From positions 1,688,501 to 1,752,500 of the forward strand of contig JBBBDQ010001186.1 of the NCBI GenBank assembly GCA_037127315.1: 64,000 nucleotides of DNA, read 5' to 3'. Of the stretch, positions 59,283 through 64,000 are shown piece by piece. The notes beneath the pieces are model-generated. The model was not told the DNA's origin, searched no databases, and was given only the letters and a program-made list of their open reading frames with translations. Each line of letters opens with the position of its first letter. Within the stretch, counting starts at the first letter, position 1. The DNA is from Ascarosepion bandense (Eukaryota > Mollusca > Cephalopoda > Sepiida > Sepiidae). The translations under genes and the position numbers were made by a program.

Positions 59283-61342
59283 TACCCTAGGCCTACCACA
59301 AAAGGAAAACTTCAAAAACAAAGAAATTGCAAAAGATCAACGTTCCTCTCTAGGATTCACATTGAAAAAACATGTGGTTTTTGTTTCACTTATCTTTTAG
59401 ATGAGTGCACTCATTTTTTCTAAGAGAAATTTCTTCTTTTCTTCAACAGTTTTCATTTACTCTTCTCAATGTTATTTTTTCTTTTTTGATTTGAAAAAAA
59501 TTGTATTGTGACTTTTTTTAATCAATTTAATTTTGTAATGTCATTTTGCTTTATCTTTCATTAGTTGCATTAAAGGATATTTTTGCACAAACTGTTTTTG
59601 TAAAATATGTACTCATTTATATTGTTTTGTATAAATTTAATAAATGCTTGTAACTTTCAAATTTCATGAGATAGTTTCAAGTCTTTGTTACTGTTTACCT
59701 TTTTTTTAATATTTGGGTTAAGAAAGTGGACGTTCTCTATTCCCTCCAAGAAAAGATTAAATTCTTTTAGTATCATTTGTTGTATAATATGTTAGTAATA
59801 AATTCTCTTTTCTTACATGTTTGTTAATCAAATTTTGATTGCTTATCAGAAAACAGTATTATCAGTGATTATGCATGAAATACATTTTATCTACATAGCT
59901 CAACCTGTTAATAGCACACAAAATGATAAAATAAATTGAAAAATAAGTTGTCAGTTTTACATTAGAAACCTTATAGTGTAATGTGTTGTTCTCTTTTCTT
60001 GACCTGTGGTTGCAGTGATAAAACAAGAAAAACTGTATACATTGTCCTAGATTAAAAATGTTTATCACTACTACCATATAATATTTTAATTTCTTTATGC
60101 AGTTAATTCTTTAACTATGTAAAATTTTTTGTTCTATATTTTTACTATTATAGTAATCTGCTAAAATCTGCTAACTTTAAATTTTTGTGAGTACAAATTA
60201 GGCAGTGCCAAAAATTAACTTTAGATTTTAGTACAAATGATAAATGATATACAAATAACTGCAATTTCTAATTTTCCTATTAAAGTTTTCTACATCTAAG
60301 ATGTGGTTTAGGCTTGTTTCATTGATAATTGTTTTATATGTTGAGATATAAGTGATACTTTTATGAAACATTTTATGCAAGAAGTGCTTAAGTGTTCTTA
60401 CTCTGACTAAGATAAGATTTTTAAAAATTTAATTTTGTTCATTCGGTCAGATGTAAAGAAGTGAGCTGTTTCAGTAACTTTTCAGCACCTTGTATGCCAA
60501 CATTGTACATTTTAGAAACCAATCCTGTTTTCTCAAACTTATTTATATATGTTGTTTGAGAGTTCTTATGTTTTACTAAAATAATATAATTTAAATAAAT
60601 TGATCAATGTTCTTATAACACTTAAAAGAAACCTTTCAAATTTTAATTAAACTATAAATCCTTTCCCACTATTACTTGTTGAGTAAAACTATTTGAAATG
60701 AATTACATTCATCATTTTTATTATGAAGCAACTCAGATTTAAGTATAATAATTTATTGCAATTAAGATGTTTAGATTTAAATAGCTATTCATTTATATAT
60801 AATTAAACAATGAAGCCACATTTAAGTTTGTTATTGAAAGCGAAATAGTAGTAAATTCTGACACTAATAAATTTATATTAGTATGGCACAAGGCAAGATG
60901 AGAGATTGTTGTACTAATCTCTTAATTAGAGTGGGTATGTCATGAAAGCCAGGATTTGAAATCCCATTTACTTCTGTTTGAATACTGACCACTGACATTG
61001 TTTTATATAATTAATTACCTTATAGCAAGTTTGTTTTAATTTTAGTAATTGATATTTTGAATCTACATAAAGATAATTTCTGTTTGGATTTCTGGGATGA
61101 GGAATTAAAATTATTTACATGCAGAAAATTGTTCACATCTTTGTTATTATTATCATAATGTTTCAGGCCTTGTGCTATGCAGTCTTCACCAGGTGCTTAT
61201 TGGTCCAGGTAATCTTAAGCAAACTTTGAACAAACTTTGTATTTAATTTTCAGGGATAGATTGTTCTCATTCCACTGAGCATTTCTAGGGATATTTTATC
61301 TAGTTCTTATTTAGTACTGTTCAGTTGTTGCCTACTGTTGTA
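59283..61342. other. AT-rich DNA, possible SINE scrap
   Basis: Around 60885-61000 a sequence with a B-box-like gatttgaaatccc may be a decayed tRNA-derived repeat. Nothing else could be supported. Confidence 0.35.
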
Positions 61343-61450
61343 TTTTTTTTTTTTAATCGTATCATCCCGAGTAAGGCGGTAACGCCACTGATGTGCAGAG
61401 GGCTACGTAAAAGTGAAAAGATTGGAGAAGAGAAAGCCGGAAACCGCATC
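61343..61450 (-). mobile_element. Short 3' end of the jockey-type LINE
   Basis: A T12 run (61343-61354) is followed by aatcgtatcatcccgagtaa and taacgccactg, matching the tail regions at 28.33 and 33.74 kb. The insertion is minus-strand and very short; coding sequence was not carried along. The right edge is not sharp. Confidence 0.6.
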
Positions 61451-61500
61451 CTAAACAGGGAACAAGGGATGAGCCTCTTAACCTGTTCAATAGACGTGGG

Positions 61501-61792
61501 TGGAGTGTGACCCGGGCAATAGATAGATCTATCTCCTCCAATTGACTTTCCTTGAGAAAAGTAGAATAACAAATTGTGCACCCAAGTGGTAAACTACCAA
61601 ATACAGAATTGTAAAGCAAACCAGATTATTCTGTAATACTCGTAAAGCAAACCAGATTATTCTGTCACTGAGAGATTAGTTTAATATACACTACCATATA
61701 CACTCCATCTTAATCAGTAGCTATGACTCTCATATAACAGAAGGACTCATCCATCCTACTGTACCAGAAGGGTAGCAGGATATTCCACTGCA
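61501..61792 (-). repeat. LTR of the minus-strand Gypsy element
   Basis: On the minus strand it begins TGCAGTGGAATA directly after a G-rich polypurine tract and ends near ACACTCCA. A 24-bp unit, gtaaagcaaaccagattatt..., occurs twice at 31-bp spacing (61611-61634 and 61642-61665), which could be an enhancer-like repeat of the LTR. Confidence 0.6.
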
Positions 61793-61809
61793 ACCCCCCC
61801 CCCAATCCC
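61793..61809 (-). promoter_or_regulatory. Polypurine tract
   Basis: On the minus strand, a tgggattggggggggggt-type run (ten G) lies immediately before the LTR. Confidence 0.65.
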
Positions 61810-62952
61810 AGATAATTTTTTACCATAATAGAAAAAAAAATTCTCTTTAATATTTTTTCTGTTGAGGGTCAGGACTTAGGCTTTCAAGAGATTTCCTTTC
61901 CATAATACCCTTTCTTTTCACACCTTTCTGAATTGGTGCTTCATATATATTTTCAGGAACCAGTTCAGTGTTATGGGAACTGGCACCTGGAGAGTAATCA
62001 TAAAGTACCTCCATCGATATTTCTTTGGTGTCTTACACAATATCATTTGTGTATCTAGTTTGGTTTACATGCCATTTGCACTAGAACCCATTGTTTTTCA
62101 CAATATACATCATTCTACTAAGTTTCTTCATGATCATACCTTATTTCCAAAATGATTTTCCAGCATTATAGAAATAATATTTTGTCTCAGTCTGATAAGT
62201 TCTTACTTCAGTGTTTTTCACATCAGAAGTTTTCTTTACATGACTGGGCAACAGCCTGTCAGACATGGATCTTATTTTTCTGGCAAACATTAGTTCAGCA
62301 GGTGACAATGCAGGATCCACATTTAGATTAGGTATGATTCTGTATACAGCTAGGAACTTCTGTATAGCATCATCATTGTTTGTATCCATTCCTTGATTTT
62401 TCATAAGTGCCCTCTTAAAGGTATCCACCAATTTCTCTGCTTGCCCATTAGACCTCGGGTGATATACAGAAGTAGTTACATGACTTATTGCAAAGGATGT
62501 ACAGAAAATTTTGAATTCATGTCCAGTTAACTGTGTGTTGTCGGTAACCAGAGTTTTTGGAACTCCAAATCTAGAAAATAGTTCATTCAGCACATTTATT
62601 GTGGTAGCTGCTGTTGGATGCTTACATTTACCACTTCAGGGCACTTTGAGAAGCTGTCCACAACTGTGAGGTAGTATTGTCCATCTATAGGTCCTGCATA
62701 GTTGACATGTAGCCTTGCCCGTGACACATCCATTTTCGGCCACAATTGTATTTTAATTACTGGTTCTTTTGCTGCCAGTTGATATGCTCTATACTGTTTA
62801 ACCATATGTTCAATATCTCTGTCCATATTTGGCCAGTATGTAAATTCATGCATCAAGGATTTCATTCTTGAAATACCTAAATGACCTACATGAAATTCTT
62901 TAAGAATTTTTTTTGTAAAGTGTGAGGTATAACTATTCTGTCTCCATACAAT
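61810..62952 (-). pseudogene. Gypsy-type integrase and pol C-terminus
   Basis: From 62952 leftward, the frame reads Leu-Tyr-Gly-Asp-Arg-Ile-Val-Ile-Pro. 62865-62596 holds the zinc-binding and first core part (Tyr-Trp-Pro-Asn-Met-Asp, Ile-Gln-Leu-Trp-Pro-Lys-Met-Asp). A one-base shift near 62630 leads to the 62593-62141 frame, with Phe-Gly-Val-Pro-Lys-Thr-Leu-Val-Thr-Asp-Asn and Pro-Arg-Ser-Asn-Gly-Gln-Ala-Glu. One codon of the Asp-Asn-Gly-Thr motif is missing. This is one of the better-kept copies here. RT and everything upstream are cut off at 62952 by a LINE. Confidence 0.82.
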
Positions 62953-64000
62953 AGTCCCCCTCCTCCTCTGACTGTTCGGTACTTGACAGCATCTCTGACA
63001 ATATCGACAAGGCTATTTCTTCGCATCCATCTGCCCATATTTTCGTGTTTGGCGACCTTAACGCCCACCACACTAAGTGGCTGGAAAACTCTGTAACCGA
63101 CTGCTTCACTTCCACCCCAAATTCTTGCTCCACCAGACAGCTCTGCCCTCTCGGAAATTCTGACCACGCCGTAGTTTCTGTCAACATCTCGTTCCACTCT
63201 ACCCCTACCCAAGAAACCCAGACCAACAGAATATCCTACTGCTATCAAAGAGCAGACTGGGATTCGTTCCATGACTTCCTCTGTAACGTCCCTTGGAACA
63301 ATGTTATAAGTCGTCTTCCTATCGAAGACTATGCATCAGAGGTCTCCTCCTGGGTTAAGGCTGGCATCGATGCATTCATCCCTGCCAGGAAATTTCAGCT
63401 TAAATCCCATTCGTCTCCCTGGTTCTCGCCCGCTTGTTCGGCCGCCATTGCCCGCCGGAATCACTTCTTCTGGCTTTATCATAACCACGTCTCGGACCAA
63501 AACAGGTGCCTTTTCGCTTCAGCTCGTAATAAGTGTAAAAATGATACTTAACGAAGCTAAGATACTGTTTGCTGCCAGGATGAAGCAGCGCATAGCATCC
63601 TCCAAGTTCGGTACCAAAGACTACTGGCGCCTCTGCAAATGCATGCTTAGCAAGAGTAAGTCCTCAATACCCCCACTAATAAACGAGTTTGAGGTCCTTA
63701 CCTCCTCAGCGGACAAGGCTGAATGCTTTGCCCATAGATTCTCGACCAATTCGACTCTGGATTCGTCTGGAATCCATCCACCCAATTTCCCATCTAGAAC
63801 TGAGGCCCAATTGAATGACGTCCACATCATGCCCTTGCTGATTTCTAGCATAATCTCAAAACTGGACCCTCACAAAGAGAGTGGTGGGGATGGAATCTCA
63901 ATCACAGTTTTGAAGAATTGTGCCCCTGAACTCTCCTCTATCCTTTCTAAGCTCTACAACCTCTGCCTATCTTCCTCCTGCTTTCCTGCCTGTTGGAAGT
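62953..64000 (+). mobile_element. Jockey-type LINE ORF2, 5' truncated, running off the window
   Basis: Begins inside the endonuclease (Ser-Ser-Ser-Asp-Cys-Ser-Val-Leu-Asp), then Val-Phe-Gly-Asp-Leu-Asn-Ala-His-His near 63046. It continues through the linker (Trp-Asp-Ser-Phe-His-Asp-Phe, Glu-Val-Ser-Ser-Trp-Val-Lys). The first frame stops at 63549-63551. A single-base slip in an A run (63537-63541) restores the frame, which then stays open to the end of the window through Ser-Gly-Gly-Asp-Gly-Ile-Ser and Cys-Phe-Pro-Ala-Cys-Trp of the early RT. GC content is much higher than the surroundings, so it is among the youngest copies here. Confidence 0.88.

Noticed and set aside
62886..63272. 128- and 97-codon minus-strand frames over 62886-63272
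   Set aside because: They cross the Gypsy-LINE junction and lie antisense to the clearly conserved LINE endonuclease, so they are shadows apart from the short Gypsy part left of 62953.

Overview
The window is AT-rich (roughly 70% by eye), intron- or intergenic-like metazoan DNA made almost entirely of transposable-element remains. No operon-like organisation, rRNA, true tRNA or CRISPR array is visible. No host protein-coding gene can be called with confidence; one candidate terminal exon (59101-59282) and two unexplained open frames (10375-10812, 24336-24630) are the only non-transposon coding candidates. The mix of many Ty3/Gypsy relics, jockey-type LINEs, Penelope-like elements, mariner/Tc1/hAT/Helitron copies, tRNA-derived SINEs and (TA)n tracts fits a coleoid cephalopod such as an octopus. 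That assignment is an inference from repeat style and not a demonstrated match.

Layout. 1-1.83 kb: (TA)n, Helitron-like termini and a 196-bp fold-back hairpin. 3.54-5.85 kb: minus-strand LINE split by a complete non-coding LTR element (TRIM type, 3575-4725) with LTRs, primer-binding site, polypurine tract and a 4-bp target duplication. 5.94-7.55 kb: Penelope-like element. 8.48-10.12 kb: minus-strand Gypsy relic. 11.16-13.99 kb: two copies of an unnamed repeat, one carrying a hAT-type insertion with an 8-bp duplication; a LINE reverse-transcriptase tail lies between them. 15.3-15.8 kb: Gypsy relic. 18.08-20.90 kb: a Gypsy element with both LTRs. 21.4 kb: mariner fragment. 22-33.7 kb: mostly featureless AT-rich DNA with LINE 3' ends at 26.6, 28.3 and 33.7 kb. 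34.54-40.34 kb: a long LTR copy, a Gypsy integrase fragment and a GC-richer, nearly full-length retroelement (gag, protease, RT, RNase H, integrase). 42.35-43.44 kb: Tc1-like relic. 45.8-51.3 kb: LINE tail, SINE, then a satellite of about 18 units of about 127 bp that has been hit by a 1,424-bp solo LTR and a 1,291-bp mariner. 56.8-58.7 kb: SINE and a second Penelope relic. 61.3-64 kb: LINE 3' end, a minus-strand Gypsy with its LTR, and a LINE that cuts into that Gypsy and runs off the window.

The strongest observations are nested insertions whose target sites can be read directly: the TRIM inside the LINE, the hAT inside the unnamed repeat (with an empty site in the second copy), and the solo LTR and mariner inside the satellite. 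All element coding regions seen carry stops, frameshifts or lost catalytic residues, so this is a graveyard of elements, not a set of cooperating genes. No previously undescribed cellular system was found; the TRIM family, the 127-bp satellite and the atypical 37-40 kb retroelement are the best candidates for something not yet catalogued.
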